A stretch of 9,490 nt of DNA from Candidatus Cloacimonadota bacterium (GCA_003647765.1 QMNM01000034.1:1-9490); one strand, 5' to 3'; positions 1 through 6,960 are shown, numbered from the stretch's first letter. Numbers and translations: made by a program. Notes: generated by a model not told the origin, from the letters alone.

Positions 1-2367
1 CTCAATGCTCTTAAGAACTTGTTTGAGAAGATTGAAAAACAGAAAAGTGAACTTTCTAAATTAGAGAGCAAGGAAAACGAATATAAAGAAAGAGAGAGTC
101 AACTTCGCAATTATGAAATCTGTGTTATGAATTTTAAGTATATTCTGGATAATAAAAAAGAAAATGAAAAAATGATTAAACAATGTGAAGAGAATTTGAA
201 AAATAAAAGGGATAATTTCAATAGGATAAAAATACAATTAAAGCAAAGTGAGAATAAGTTTAATGAGATAAAAGAAGAGTATGAATCAAGAGATGCTTTG
301 ATAAAAAAATCTGAAGAATTAAAGAAAATTATCAGAATTAAAGAATTGGACAAGGCAATAAATAAATTAGATGAACAGATTAAAAAAGAGGAGGAATTTT
401 TAAAAGATACAAATATAGAGATAGAAAATATGCATAAACAAATCAAAACTATAGCTGAATTGGTCAAGACTAAGAAAAAAGAAGTCCCTGATTTAAAAGA
501 ACTTGCAGAAATACGACAGTGGTTCACAGAAAAAAATCATCTGTTGAAAATGATAAAAACTTTGGAAAATGAAGTTCAAAAGTTCAAAAGAGAATACGAC
601 TCTTTCATTGACAAAAAATTTGTATTACTTAATCAAGAAATTGTTTCTAAAATGTTTAATGAAATACCACGGAATTTACAAATTGACAAAATTATACGCA
701 TTTTGATGGATAAGAAAGATGATATTGAAATGGAGATAGAATTAACTGACAATAAAATTAGTCATTTGCAGATACAGAATAAACTTTCTGAATATGTATC
801 AGAGCTGGAACAAGGAAAGCCATGTCCTCTTTGTGGTTCAATAGTGCATCCTAATATTTTGAATATTGAAAATGTTGAAAATCAGTTAAAGATAGATAAT
901 GAACAAAAGCAGAATTTGAAAAAGGCGTTTAAATCTATTAGCGATATTGTTAATCAGCTTAACATCATTTCTGCACAGATAAATGATAAAGAAAATATGA
1001 TTCAGGAAAAAAACGCAGAATTAGCAAATTATAATAAAAATTTACAAAAGCACATACGAGGATTTCAATGGCAAAAATATCAGCCTGATGATGAAATGGC
1101 TGTTTCTAATGTTTTCAATAAGGCGGAAAAATTGAAAATAGAAATTGAGGATATGGAAAATAAGAAGGAAAGTTTGGAAGAAAGCTTTAATAGAAAAAAG
1201 CATGATAAAGAAGAGTATCAAGAAAAATTAGAAAAAACTAAACAAGAGCATACGACTAAAAAGGCACAAAGAGATATTTTGTTTAGTCAGATAACTATTT
1301 TAAGTTATAGAGATTTTGGAGAAATGAGTAATGAGTGGTTACACAAAGAAATTACAGTATTCCTGCAACAATATAATGAAATTGAGAATGATTACAAAAA
1401 TGCCGAAGATGAATTGACGCAGTTAAAAGAGCAAAAGAATAGATTAAATGGAGAAATACTATCTGATGAGAAGAACCTTTTACAACTGCATAATAATCAA
1501 GAAAATATTGATATGGAATTAAATGAAAGGATAAAAGAAAAAAATTATGATAATATAGACACAGTTGAGAAAATTCTTGGATGGAATTTAAATATTGATA
1601 AGGAGAGAAAAGAAATTACTTGTTTTTGGCAGAATTTGAATGAAGTTAAAGTGCAATTGGAACAGTTTGAACGAGAAAGAGTTGGCAGGATTTATGATGC
1701 GGATTTTCATCAGCAACTCATTCTGGATATAGAAAATATGAACAGAACGCGAGAAGAGAAAAATCAGCAGTTAGGGAATGTAAAAGGTAATATTGAAAGA
1801 ATGCGGCAAGATTTGCAGAATAAATTTAGTTTGGAAAAGGATAAAGAGAGTTTAGAAAATAGGGCTAGTGATATTGATACATTAAAAAAACTGTTTAGAG
1901 AAAGTGGCTTTGTGAATTATGTATCTTCTATTTATTTGAAGAACTTATGCAATTCTGCTAATCATCGTTTTCATAAGCTAACTCGTCAAAATTTAAGTTT
2001 GGAATTAAATGAGAATAATGAGTTTCAGATAAAGGATTTCTTAAATGATGGAAGAATCAGAAATGTGAAGACCCTTTCTGGCGGACAAACATTTCAAGCT
2101 GCATTTTCTTTGGCTCTTGCTTTAGCGGATAATATACAGAAGTTGGCAAATACTAATCAAAACTTCTTCTTCTTGGATGAGGGCTTTGGAACTTTGGATA
2201 ATGAATCTCTACAAATCGTTTTAGATACTCTCAAATCATTATATAAGGAAAATAGAATTGTTGGGATTATTTCTCATGTAGATGAATTTCAGCAGGAAAT
2301 CCCTGTTTATTTAAAGGTTAAAAATGATCCGAAAAAAGGAAGTATAATAGAAAAAAATTGGGAATAG
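1..2367 (+). CDS. sbcC: SbcC/Rad50-type exonuclease ATPase subunit, 5' end cut by window
   Basis: This is the large subunit of the SbcCD (Mre11-Rad50-like) complex, a cytoplasmic ATP-driven nuclease that processes DNA ends and hairpins together with SbcD. Counting from the first visible codon (788 residues), it shows a long charged coiled coil, a zinc-hook Cys-Pro-Leu-Cys at 275-278, a second coiled coil, the ABC signature LSGGQ at 692-696, Walker B ending in Asp726-Glu727 (FFFLDEGFGTLD) and the H-loop His759. The N-terminal Walker A half (roughly 200 residues or more, judged from the usual ~1000-residue family length) is missing. The frame is open to base 1 with no ATG, so a TTG at 19 is not the true start. 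sbcD is expected just upstream, outside the window. The stop lies 11 bases before the pilin-like gene, suggesting co-transcription. Family assignment is firm; the symbol follows the usual bacterial naming. Confidence 0.95.
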   Translation, partial: LNALKNLFEKIEKQKSELSKLESKENEYKERESQLRNYEICVMNFKYILDNKKENEKMIKQCEENLKNKRDNFNRIKIQLKQSENKFNEIKEEYESRDALIKKSEELKKIIRIKELDKAINKLDEQIKKEEEFLKDTNIEIENMHKQIKTIAELVKTKKKEVPDLKELAEIRQWFTEKNHLLKMIKTLENEVQKFKREYDSFIDKKFVLLNQEIVSKMFNEIPRNLQIDKIIRILMDKKDDIEMEIELTDNKISHLQIQNKLSEYVSELEQGKPCPLCGSIVHPNILNIENVENQLKIDNEQKQNLKKAFKSISDIVNQLNIISAQINDKENMIQEKNAELANYNKNLQKHIRGFQWQKYQPDDEMAVSNVFNKAEKLKIEIEDMENKKESLEESFNRKKHDKEEYQEKLEKTKQEHTTKKAQRDILFSQITILSYRDFGEMSNEWLHKEITVFLQQYNEIENDYKNAEDELTQLKEQKNRLNGEILSDEKNLLQLHNNQENIDMELNERIKEKNYDNIDTVEKILGWNLNIDKERKEITCFWQNLNEVKVQLEQFERERVGRIYDADFHQQLILDIENMNRTREEKNQQLGNVKGNIERMRQDLQNKFSLEKDKESLENRASDIDTLKKLFRESGFVNYVSSIYLKNLCNSANHRFHKLTRQNLSLELNENNEFQIKDFLNDGRIRNVKTLSGGQTFQAAFSLALALADNIQKLANTNQNFFFLDEGFGTLDNESLQIVLDTLKSLYKENRIVGIISHVDEFQQEIPVYLKVKNDPKKGSIIEKNWE

Positions 2368-2378
2368 GTATTTTTCAG

Positions 2379-2879
2379 ATGAGAAAGAACAATGGTTTTA
2401 CTGCACCAGAATTTTTATTTATTGTATTTATGATTATTGTGATAACTATTGTTCTAATCTATTCATATAATAAATATACAAAGAAACTGAAAGAAGAGCC
2501 AAAGCCAATAATTATAAAGTTATGGAATGTCTGCGAACAATACCATCAACAAACAGGTGTATGGATAACTGATCTAGATAGATTATTAGAACAAATAGAA
2601 GTTGAACGAGAATTTTTAGACAGATGGGAATTACAGATTATTGATAATCCGCCACAAAAGATTATGGCAATCAGCACAAAAAAAATGGAATTAGGCAAAG
2701 GAATTAGAATTATTTATGATATACGAACAAAGAAATGGTCAGAAGTAAAATCAGGAGACAGAAATCAGGAGACAGGAGTCAGAAGACAGAAATCAGGAGA
2801 CAGAAATCAGGAAACAGGAGTCAGAAGGAAAAAATGTCCAATAAAATTCTCATTCATATCTGCTGTGCACCTTGTTTAA
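2379..2879 (+). CDS. Type IV pseudopilin-like protein with repeat-derived C-terminus
   Basis: Small (166 residues) predicted inner-membrane pseudopilin. The N-terminus MRKNNG-FTAPE matches a class III prepilin leader: Gly6 before the cleavage point, Phe at mature position 1, Glu at mature position 5, then a hydrophobic helix to about residue 30. The rest (about 35-124) is a short globular domain of unknown specificity. I chose ATG 2379 because it gives the normal short basic leader; the TTG at 2358 would overlap sbcC and lengthen it. The likely ribosome site is weak (AGG about ten bases upstream). Residues from about 125 are encoded by a DNA repeat (SGDRNQETGVRR twice), and the last ~15 are out-of-frame queH sequence, so the frame overlaps queH by 46 bases. 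The native protein probably ended near WSEVK at 2750. A partner prepilin peptidase or assembly ATPase is not in view, so its apparatus (pilus, type II secretion, competence) cannot be told. Confidence 0.75.
   Translation: MRKNNGFTAPEFLFIVFMIIVITIVLIYSYNKYTKKLKEEPKPIIIKLWNVCEQYHQQTGVWITDLDRLLEQIEVEREFLDRWELQIIDNPPQKIMAISTKKMELGKGIRIIYDIRTKKWSEVKSGDRNQETGVRRQKSGDRNQETGVRRKKCPIKFSFISAVHLV
2751..2827 (+). repeat. Two-copy 35-bp purine-rich direct repeat
   Basis: Two copies of a 35-base unit at 2751-2785 and 2793-2827 differ at one base and are 42 bases apart. Each is itself made of variations on CAGGAGACAGAAAT and CAGGAGTCAGAAG. The 42-base spacing is a multiple of three, so the pilin-like frame reads through it as a 14-residue peptide repeat. 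It fills the whole pilin-queH junction. Confidence 0.9.
2825..2829 (+). promoter_or_regulatory. Ribosome binding site of queH, overlapping the end of the repeat
   Basis: AAGGA lies four bases before ATG 2834. Its first three bases belong to the second repeat copy. It decides the queH start: the in-frame GTG at 2735 would add 33 residues read entirely from the repeat and the preceding gene. Confidence 0.6.
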
Positions 2880-3391
2880 TTGCTCCTTATGACAATTTAA
2901 TAAGGCAAAATTTTCAAGTAATGGGATTTTGGTATAATCCAAATATTCATCCGTATACTGAATATAAAAGGCGTTTGCATGAAGTAAAAAGATTCTCAGA
3001 AAATCATAATTTTAATATTATTTATAAAGATAATTATAAGCTTGAAGAATTTCTTCGCAATGTCGTATTTCGTGAAAATAATCGTTGTCAATATTGTTAT
3101 TATGATAGATTGCTAAATACGGCTATATATGCAAGACGAGGCAAATTTGATTATTTTACTACTACTCTTCTTTATAGTAAATTTCAGAATCATAAGCAAA
3201 TTATTGATATTGCTCAAAGTTTAGCTAATAAATATGGTGTGAAATTTTACTATCAGGATTTTCGGAAACTATGGAAAGAAGGCATTGAATTGTCTAAATC
3301 AGAAAAAATGTATCGTCAACAATATTGCGGATGTATTTATAGTGAAAGAGATAGATATTTAGGGAAAAAGAGCGTAGGGCGTAATGCGTAG
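2834..3391 (+). CDS. queH: Epoxyqueuosine reductase QueH
   Basis: 185 residues. QueH reduces epoxyqueuosine to queuosine in the wobble position of GUN-anticodon tRNAs, a cytoplasmic last step that replaces the cobalamin-dependent QueG. The family (formerly DUF208) is iron-sulfur dependent. All its signatures are visible: CCAPC at residues 10-14, NPNIHPYTEY, Cys85-x-x-Cys88 in RCQYCYYDRL, TTTLLYS, FYYQDFRKLWKEGIELSKS, and the C-terminal Cys165-Gly-Cys167 in YRQQYCGC. Start ATG 2834 has AAGGA in front and places the CCAPC motif at the normal distance from the N-terminus. The final residues SVGRNA and the stop TAG are encoded by the GCGTANN repeat array, so the original stop has been replaced or lost; the catalytic part ends before it (SERDRYLG). 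No other queuosine gene is present in the window. Identification is firm. Confidence 0.96.
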   Translation: MSNKILIHICCAPCLIAPYDNLIRQNFQVMGFWYNPNIHPYTEYKRRLHEVKRFSENHNFNIIYKDNYKLEEFLRNVVFRENNRCQYCYYDRLLNTAIYARRGKFDYFTTTLLYSKFQNHKQIIDIAQSLANKYGVKFYYQDFRKLWKEGIELSKSEKMYRQQYCGCIYSERDRYLGKKSVGRNA

Positions 3392-3427
3392 AGCGTAGGG
3401 CGTAATGCGTAGGGCGTAGGGCGTAAA
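3372..3427 (+). repeat. Array of eight GCGTANN heptamers
   Basis: Eight back-to-back seven-base units GCGTANN (last two bases GG, AT, GA, GG, AT, GG, GG, AA). Positions 3371-3391 and 3392-3412 form two identical 21-base blocks. The third unit contains the stop codon of queH. Because each unit carries TAG or TAA and seven is not a multiple of three, any 21 bases stop all three forward frames, while the opposite strand has no stops. Confidence 0.92.
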
Positions 3428-3480
3428 TTCACCACAGAGACACAAAGGACACAGAAAGAGAATTATGCCACAGAAAACAA
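3428..3480 (+). repeat. CCACAGAGACAC-type dispersed repeat block
   Basis: The heptamer array runs straight into TTCACCACAGAGACACAAAG and ends with CCACAGAAAACAA at 3468-3480. The 18 bases GCGTAAATTCACCACAGA (3421-3438) recur exactly at 7731-7748, and CCACAGAAAACAA recurs exactly at 7742-7754. A relative is at 7001-7025. No plausible gene is present here. Confidence 0.8.
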
Positions 3481-3497
3481 AATGTAGACCTGGAATG

Positions 3498-3525
3498 AAT
3501 AGATGAGTGTAATGACTAATCTATT
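3498..3525. terminator. Hairpin between convergent genes, possible bidirectional terminator
   Basis: AATAGATGAGT (3498-3508), a six-base loop GTAATG, and ACTAATCTATT (3515-3525) pair over 11 positions with one G/A mismatch. It sits between queH (+) and the small membrane gene (-), where a shared terminator is expected. The stem is AT-rich and neither side has a convincing T run, so the assignment is tentative. Confidence 0.35.
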
Positions 3526-3535
3526 GATATGGTTC

Positions 3536-4024
3536 CTATTCATTTATAGGTGTAATTACAGTTTTCATAAAGTCATCTAATTCAATATGCTTGGAATAAT
3601 AAGCAATCTTGTTTAATATTTCTATCAATTGAGGAAATGCTCTCGGAATAATTACATTTTTTATATTGCCATTATCTTCATAAGTGAGCAAAATCTTTCT
3701 ACCACCCTTTACAATAAATTCTAACTTCACCAACTTATCCCAATATATTTTCAAATTTTTTGATAATAAATAATTAAATTGAATATACGAGTCCGTTATA
3801 TAAATACTATTAACAGAGAATAGATTTTTTATTAGAGTATTTGTAACTAGAAAAAGTATTACAAAAGGAACTATCTTAATGAAGAGATTGCTATCCCTAT
3901 ATGTTTTGAAGAAGATTACAAATAAAGCATAAAAGAAAGCAAATAATGCAAAACTAATAGTAATGAATCTTACAATCATACTAAATCTGTAAAGTCGTCC
4001 TTCTTTATTATTTTGATTTTTCAT
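3536..4024 (-). CDS. Small two-helix membrane protein with PH-like C-terminal domain
   Basis: 162 residues, no recognised family name. A basic, hydrophilic N-terminus (MKNQNNKEGRLYR) is followed by two hydrophobic helices at about 17-39 and 47-65, then a soluble segment (about 70-140) with alternating strands: SIYITDSYIQFNY, KIYWDKLVKLEFI, KILLTYEDNGNI and a final helix. That layout (two helices, a strand-rich domain with a KIxWDKLxKLEF motif) is typical of small bacterial PH-like membrane proteins, whose function is generally unknown. ATG 4024 is supported by GGGAGAG seven bases upstream. It lies 156 bases downstream of the helix-hairpin-helix gene on the same strand, with a possible promoter in the gap, so it may be transcribed alone. 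The PH-like call is inferred from pattern only. Confidence 0.75.
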   Translation of the reverse strand: MKNQNNKEGRLYRFSMIVRFITISFALFAFFYALFVIFFKTYRDSNLFIKIVPFVILFLVTNTLIKNLFSVNSIYITDSYIQFNYLLSKNLKIYWDKLVKLEFIVKGGRKILLTYEDNGNIKNVIIPRAFPQLIEILNKIAYYSKHIELDDFMKTVITPINE

Positions 4025-4079
4025 TAGACATCTCTCCCAATAAATCGCTGTTATAATAATTTGCTTATAATACTAATGA

Positions 4080-4098
4080 ATTATACAGAATATGTAAA
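4080..4098 (-). promoter_or_regulatory. Weak promoter-like boxes ahead of the small membrane gene
   Basis: Reading the minus strand, TATAAT (4080-4085) and TTTACA (4093-4098) occur in the 156-base gap upstream of ATG 4024. They are only seven bases apart, so they cannot form one standard -35/-10 pair. TATAAT alone is a candidate -10 box. In sequence this AT-rich, such matches arise easily by chance. Confidence 0.2.
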
Positions 4099-4180
4099 AA
4101 CTGTATCATTCCAATAAGATGAGATTGGTTCTGTTTATGGTTCTTGTTGTTTGAGTAAATGAACAATAAATCATCAACTA

Positions 4181-6037
4181 TCAAATTTTCATATCTATCA
4201 AAAACTTTATCTGATTATTGTTGTATAACTTATCAGTTTTCCATAAATCTTCTGCGTATTTAAACTGCAATGATAAATAATTAGTAATACGATATTTTAG
4301 TAATAAAAACCAGAAGAAGCCATCGCCAGAAAATTGTGAATTAAGCATAATACCATCAATATCATTTTCATACATATACAAAGTTATATCATTTGACCGA
4401 TACTGAGTAAAACGAATGAGATTTTGCCATCTTTTGAAAAATACAATCTTTATCTCCTGAAAAAATAGAAACCCATCATCATATTTACTGATTGACTCAT
4501 AATCTTCGTAACTGTATTCAGCCCGAAGCCGCAATCTGACATTCTTCTGTAAATAATGCCAAAAGTCACTTCGTAAACTAGTTCGCTGAAAACTATAAAT
4601 CTTTTTGCTGTCCTCAATGTTCTGATATGTCTCTTTATCCTGATTTCTTACTGTAATTCGGATCTTATTATCTTTCCATTTTTGGTCAAATTGCAGAAAT
4701 TTATCCACTCCATAGGTTGGCATTTTTTCAAAATATCTCTCTTTAGGAAAATTGTATATGTCAAAGTATAGATTTAATTTGCTTTTTTTTGCTGGACGAA
4801 ATAATATCCCATAATAGATACCTTTTTGATTATCATAATTAGAAGAATTGTGAAAAGGATTGCCATGATAGGTTGGAAAATATTTATCGTAATCATAAAC
4901 TATAATCAAATTTTCAAATCTCTTTTCCAGTAATGAAAGTCCGACTAAATATGCTTTACGCCTTTTGCTTCTATCTGTTATAGACATTTCTCCAAAAAGA
5001 CAAAATCGGTTTAATAATAAAGAATAGTCAATTCCAAACAATATCTGTTCTTGTGGATATTCTTTATCAAGAAATGGCTTATCAAATTTATATTTGAAAG
5101 CAGTTAAGCCAATATATTTTTTATTCCCATATTGCAAATGAATTCCGTACAATCGCTCTTCTATAGCATTTTTTTTATCTTTCTCCGTATCAGTGCGATG
5201 GAATCCGGTAATGTCAATATTGTTGATAGAATCATTGATAACACTTGCATCAAGTTTGTATTGTGAATAAAATGGTAAAATGGATAATTTTCGCCATTGG
5301 AATTGACTTGCTCCACCAAATAGAGAGAATGATTCAGCTGTGCTTGTATATTGCTTTAGCATTCCGAAGGACTTGACTGGCTGTCTTGTTGTCTCACCAC
5401 CTTTTGACAAACCAATTTTTGGAGCAAAAAGAATACCTTGTCCAATGGCTAAACGATAATTGCCTATAATTGCTTTTTTGATTATGCCAAAATCCTCTTT
5501 TTGTAAAGATGCGGAACAGAAATCTAAATAGTCATTTTCACCCTCATCTTTTTGAGAAAGCAATGATAAAGTGTAATCATTCCAATAAAATTGATGGCGT
5601 TGATATAATTTTAAGGGATTGTCATAAGGCGAATCAAATTTATTCTGGAAACGAATTCTGCTTTTTATTTGTATTGGCTTGTACATGGCTTTTGTTTGGC
5701 TTTCATTTGTAGGAAAAGTTATGTAAGGTTCAATTTCAGTACAAATTTCTGGAGAAATCCCAGCATCAATCAAATTTTGCATACTTGTAATTAGTTGCCG
5801 TGTACGAAGTTTAATAATTATACTCACTTCTGTTTTGGACAACCAAGGGAATGTAAGTAGCTGTTCTGATGTGGCTTTATTGATGTCTAATTTATCTTTC
5901 TTTAATTGTTGGAGATAGTCATGTAATTCTGTCTCTTTGTAGGTCTCTTCTTCGTTTGTGAATAATTTTTCCAGGTCGCCTTCATCGGCAAGAAGAATGT
6001 ACGGAAATAAAAATATTATTAGGATTAGTTTTTTCAC
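4181..6037 (-). CDS. Secreted helix-hairpin-helix protein with predicted outer-membrane beta-barrel
   Basis: 618 residues from GTG 6037. A signal peptide (VKKLILIIFLFPYILLA, cut about residue 17) is followed by an acidic linker, a ComEA-like helix-hairpin-helix segment at about 50-108 (LDINKATSEQLLTFPWLS onward) and some 500 residues of alternating, aromatic-rich strands ending in FLIDMKI, which looks like an outer-membrane barrel. ComEA-type hairpins bind DNA in the periplasm during uptake. Here the hairpin glycines of the usual LPGIG are Trp and Ser (FPWLS), so DNA binding is doubtful. I know such HhH-plus-barrel proteins only as uncharacterised proteins in Bacteroidota-like groups. The GTG start has AAAAGGAG five bases upstream; a GTG at 6076 would add 13 residues read from a repeat, although AAGGAGG lies ten bases before it. 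It probably shares an operon with the PorV-like gene upstream. The domain call is fairly secure; the function is unknown. Confidence 0.8.
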   Translation of the reverse strand: MKKLILIIFLFPYILLADEGDLEKLFTNEEETYKETELHDYLQQLKKDKLDINKATSEQLLTFPWLSKTEVSIIIKLRTRQLITSMQNLIDAGISPEICTEIEPYITFPTNESQTKAMYKPIQIKSRIRFQNKFDSPYDNPLKLYQRHQFYWNDYTLSLLSQKDEGENDYLDFCSASLQKEDFGIIKKAIIGNYRLAIGQGILFAPKIGLSKGGETTRQPVKSFGMLKQYTSTAESFSLFGGASQFQWRKLSILPFYSQYKLDASVINDSINNIDITGFHRTDTEKDKKNAIEERLYGIHLQYGNKKYIGLTAFKYKFDKPFLDKEYPQEQILFGIDYSLLLNRFCLFGEMSITDRSKRRKAYLVGLSLLEKRFENLIIVYDYDKYFPTYHGNPFHNSSNYDNQKGIYYGILFRPAKKSKLNLYFDIYNFPKERYFEKMPTYGVDKFLQFDQKWKDNKIRITVRNQDKETYQNIEDSKKIYSFQRTSLRSDFWHYLQKNVRLRLRAEYSYEDYESISKYDDGFLFFQEIKIVFFKRWQNLIRFTQYRSNDITLYMYENDIDGIMLNSQFSGDGFFWFLLLKYRITNYLSLQFKYAEDLWKTDKLYNNNQIKFLIDMKI

Positions 6038-6042
6038 ACTCA

Positions 6043-6050
6043 CTCCTTTT
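6043..6050 (-). promoter_or_regulatory. Ribosome binding site deciding the GTG start of the HhH-barrel gene
   Basis: On the minus strand AAAAGGAG lies five bases before GTG 6037. It favours a protein starting directly with the signal peptide over the longer frame, whose extra 13 codons lie in the CCACGAAAACAC repeat and in this site itself. Confidence 0.65.
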
Positions 6051-6084
6051 AGCCACGAAAACACACAAAAAGACACAAAAAATA
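6051..6084. repeat. CCACGAAAACAC-type intergenic repeat
   Basis: AGCCACGAAAACACACAAAA followed by AGACACAAAAAATATG is a low-complexity A/C-rich block related in style to the CCACAGAGACAC blocks elsewhere in the window. On the minus strand it reads as the peptide-like FCVFLCVFVAK, a spurious translation. It lies just upstream of the HhH-barrel gene's ribosome site. Confidence 0.65.
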
Positions 6085-6132
6085 TGCCTCCTTACAGAGA
6101 ATTCATTACAGCACAGGGATTTGAAATTAGAG

Positions 6133-6153
6133 ATTACGCTCTTCGCTCCACGC
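6133..6153 (-). repeat. Three degenerate GCGTANN heptamers directly after the PorV-like stop codon
   Basis: On the minus strand the 21 bases read GCGTGGA, GCGAAGA, GCGTAAT, a decayed version of the array at 3372-3427. They start at the first base after the TAA (6154-6156) of the PorV-like gene and have that gene's orientation. Confidence 0.7.
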
Positions 6154-6960
6154 TTACAATTTACATTCAATTGTGAAAAAGTGAGTAAGATTTAGACATT
6201 GATGATTTTTGACTGCGTAACTGATATTAAAGAACTTGTAGCTAACAGTCATTCCGCCATATATCTCATTTGGTTCTGTCTGAAATCCGCTATTTAATTG
6301 GAAAATTTGAAATGGTTTGTAAGAGACAGCAAAATGATAAGAAAATGGATAATCCAATTCTTTAACAAAAGAAACTGCTGTTGACAGGTTGCCGTGAACA
6401 TTATAAACGATACCTGTGCGACTTTCTTGAGGCAATGTTTCATTATCCAATTTGCTAAAAGTTAAATTAGAAAATGAGGTAAAAATTTTGAATTTGTCAA
6501 ATTGCATCAGAGTTCCAATATCAATTTGATAAGCATTTTTATTCTGAAAAATTGATATGGATTTGTGAAGAAGCCGTCCATTTACACCAAATTTAAGATT
6601 TTTTATAATTTGATAATTAACTGAAACGAGTGCGGTTTGTTCTTTGTATATGTCATTGCCTAAATCTTGTAGAGCCAAAACCATATTAGCATTTTTATAG
6701 CCATAAGCTAACATTGCATTTTTATAAATCAAATCAGGGATGGAAAATGGCTGATAATAAGTGGAAGAGAAATAAAAATTATCTGTGCGAAATACAGCTG
6801 GATTATAGAAACAGGATGCTGGTGAATTTGTTAAACCAGAGATATTGGATAGGCCTGCTAATTCCGCACATGGAGATATTTGTAAAAATGCACATTGGCT
6901 CAGTTTTGGGATGAAGAGTATTACTAAAAATATAAAAAATTTAATGATATATTTTATCAT
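6154..6960 (-). CDS. PorV/FadL-like outer-membrane beta-barrel protein
   Basis: 268 residues. A signal peptide (MIKYIIKFFIFLVILFIPKL, cut near residue 24) is followed by a Gly-rich start of the barrel with LAGLSNISGLTNSPASCFYNPA; the Asn53-Pro54-Ala55 motif near the N-terminus is the hallmark of PorV/PorQ and related FadL-fold outer-membrane proteins. The remainder is amphipathic strands (SVNYQIIKNLKFGVNGRLL, FHFAVSYKPFQIFQL-like pattern) ending in a Phe-rich last strand (FFTIECKL). PorV in Bacteroidota shuttles type IX secretion substrates; other members have no known role, and no type IX genes are visible here. ATG 6960 has AGAGG six bases upstream; the longer frame to 7020 adds 20 residues, partly translated from a repeat. 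The HhH-barrel gene follows 116 bases downstream, the gap being filled by repeats, so the pair may act together in the outer membrane. Confidence 0.78.
   Translation of the reverse strand: MIKYIIKFFIFLVILFIPKLSQCAFLQISPCAELAGLSNISGLTNSPASCFYNPAVFRTDNFYFSSTYYQPFSIPDLIYKNAMLAYGYKNANMVLALQDLGNDIYKEQTALVSVNYQIIKNLKFGVNGRLLHKSISIFQNKNAYQIDIGTLMQFDKFKIFTSFSNLTFSKLDNETLPQESRTGIVYNVHGNLSTAVSFVKELDYPFSYHFAVSYKPFQIFQLNSGFQTEPNEIYGGMTVSYKFFNISYAVKNHQCLNLTHFFTIECKL

Noticed and set aside
111-527. Antisense frame of 138 codons inside sbcC
   Set aside because: A Ser/Phe/Leu-rich shadow of the Lys/Glu-rich coiled-coil coding strand.
2735-2833. Longer QueH N-terminus from GTG 2735
   Set aside because: The 33 extra residues are read from the repeat and the pilin gene. 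ATG 2834 has AAGGA and the normal family N-terminus.
3372-3427. Heptamer array as a CRISPR array or iteron-type origin
   Set aside because: The units are contiguous with no spacers. No replication initiator gene, DnaA-box cluster or partition gene is near.
4025-4180. Possible small gene or RNA in the 156-base gap
   Set aside because: No reading frame, strong hairpin or recognisable RNA motif; only weak promoter-like boxes.
5958-6176. Small overlapping reading frames around 5958-6176 on both strands
   Set aside because: They are translations of the CCACGAAAACAC repeat and of the antisense of the HhH-barrel gene, with low-complexity peptides such as FCVFLCVFVAK and no ribosome site fitting a gene.
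6154-6960. Lipoprotein signal (Leu-Ser-Gln-Cys23) in the PorV-like protein
   Set aside because: Gln before the Cys does not fit a lipobox, and a barrel protein is expected to use signal peptidase I.
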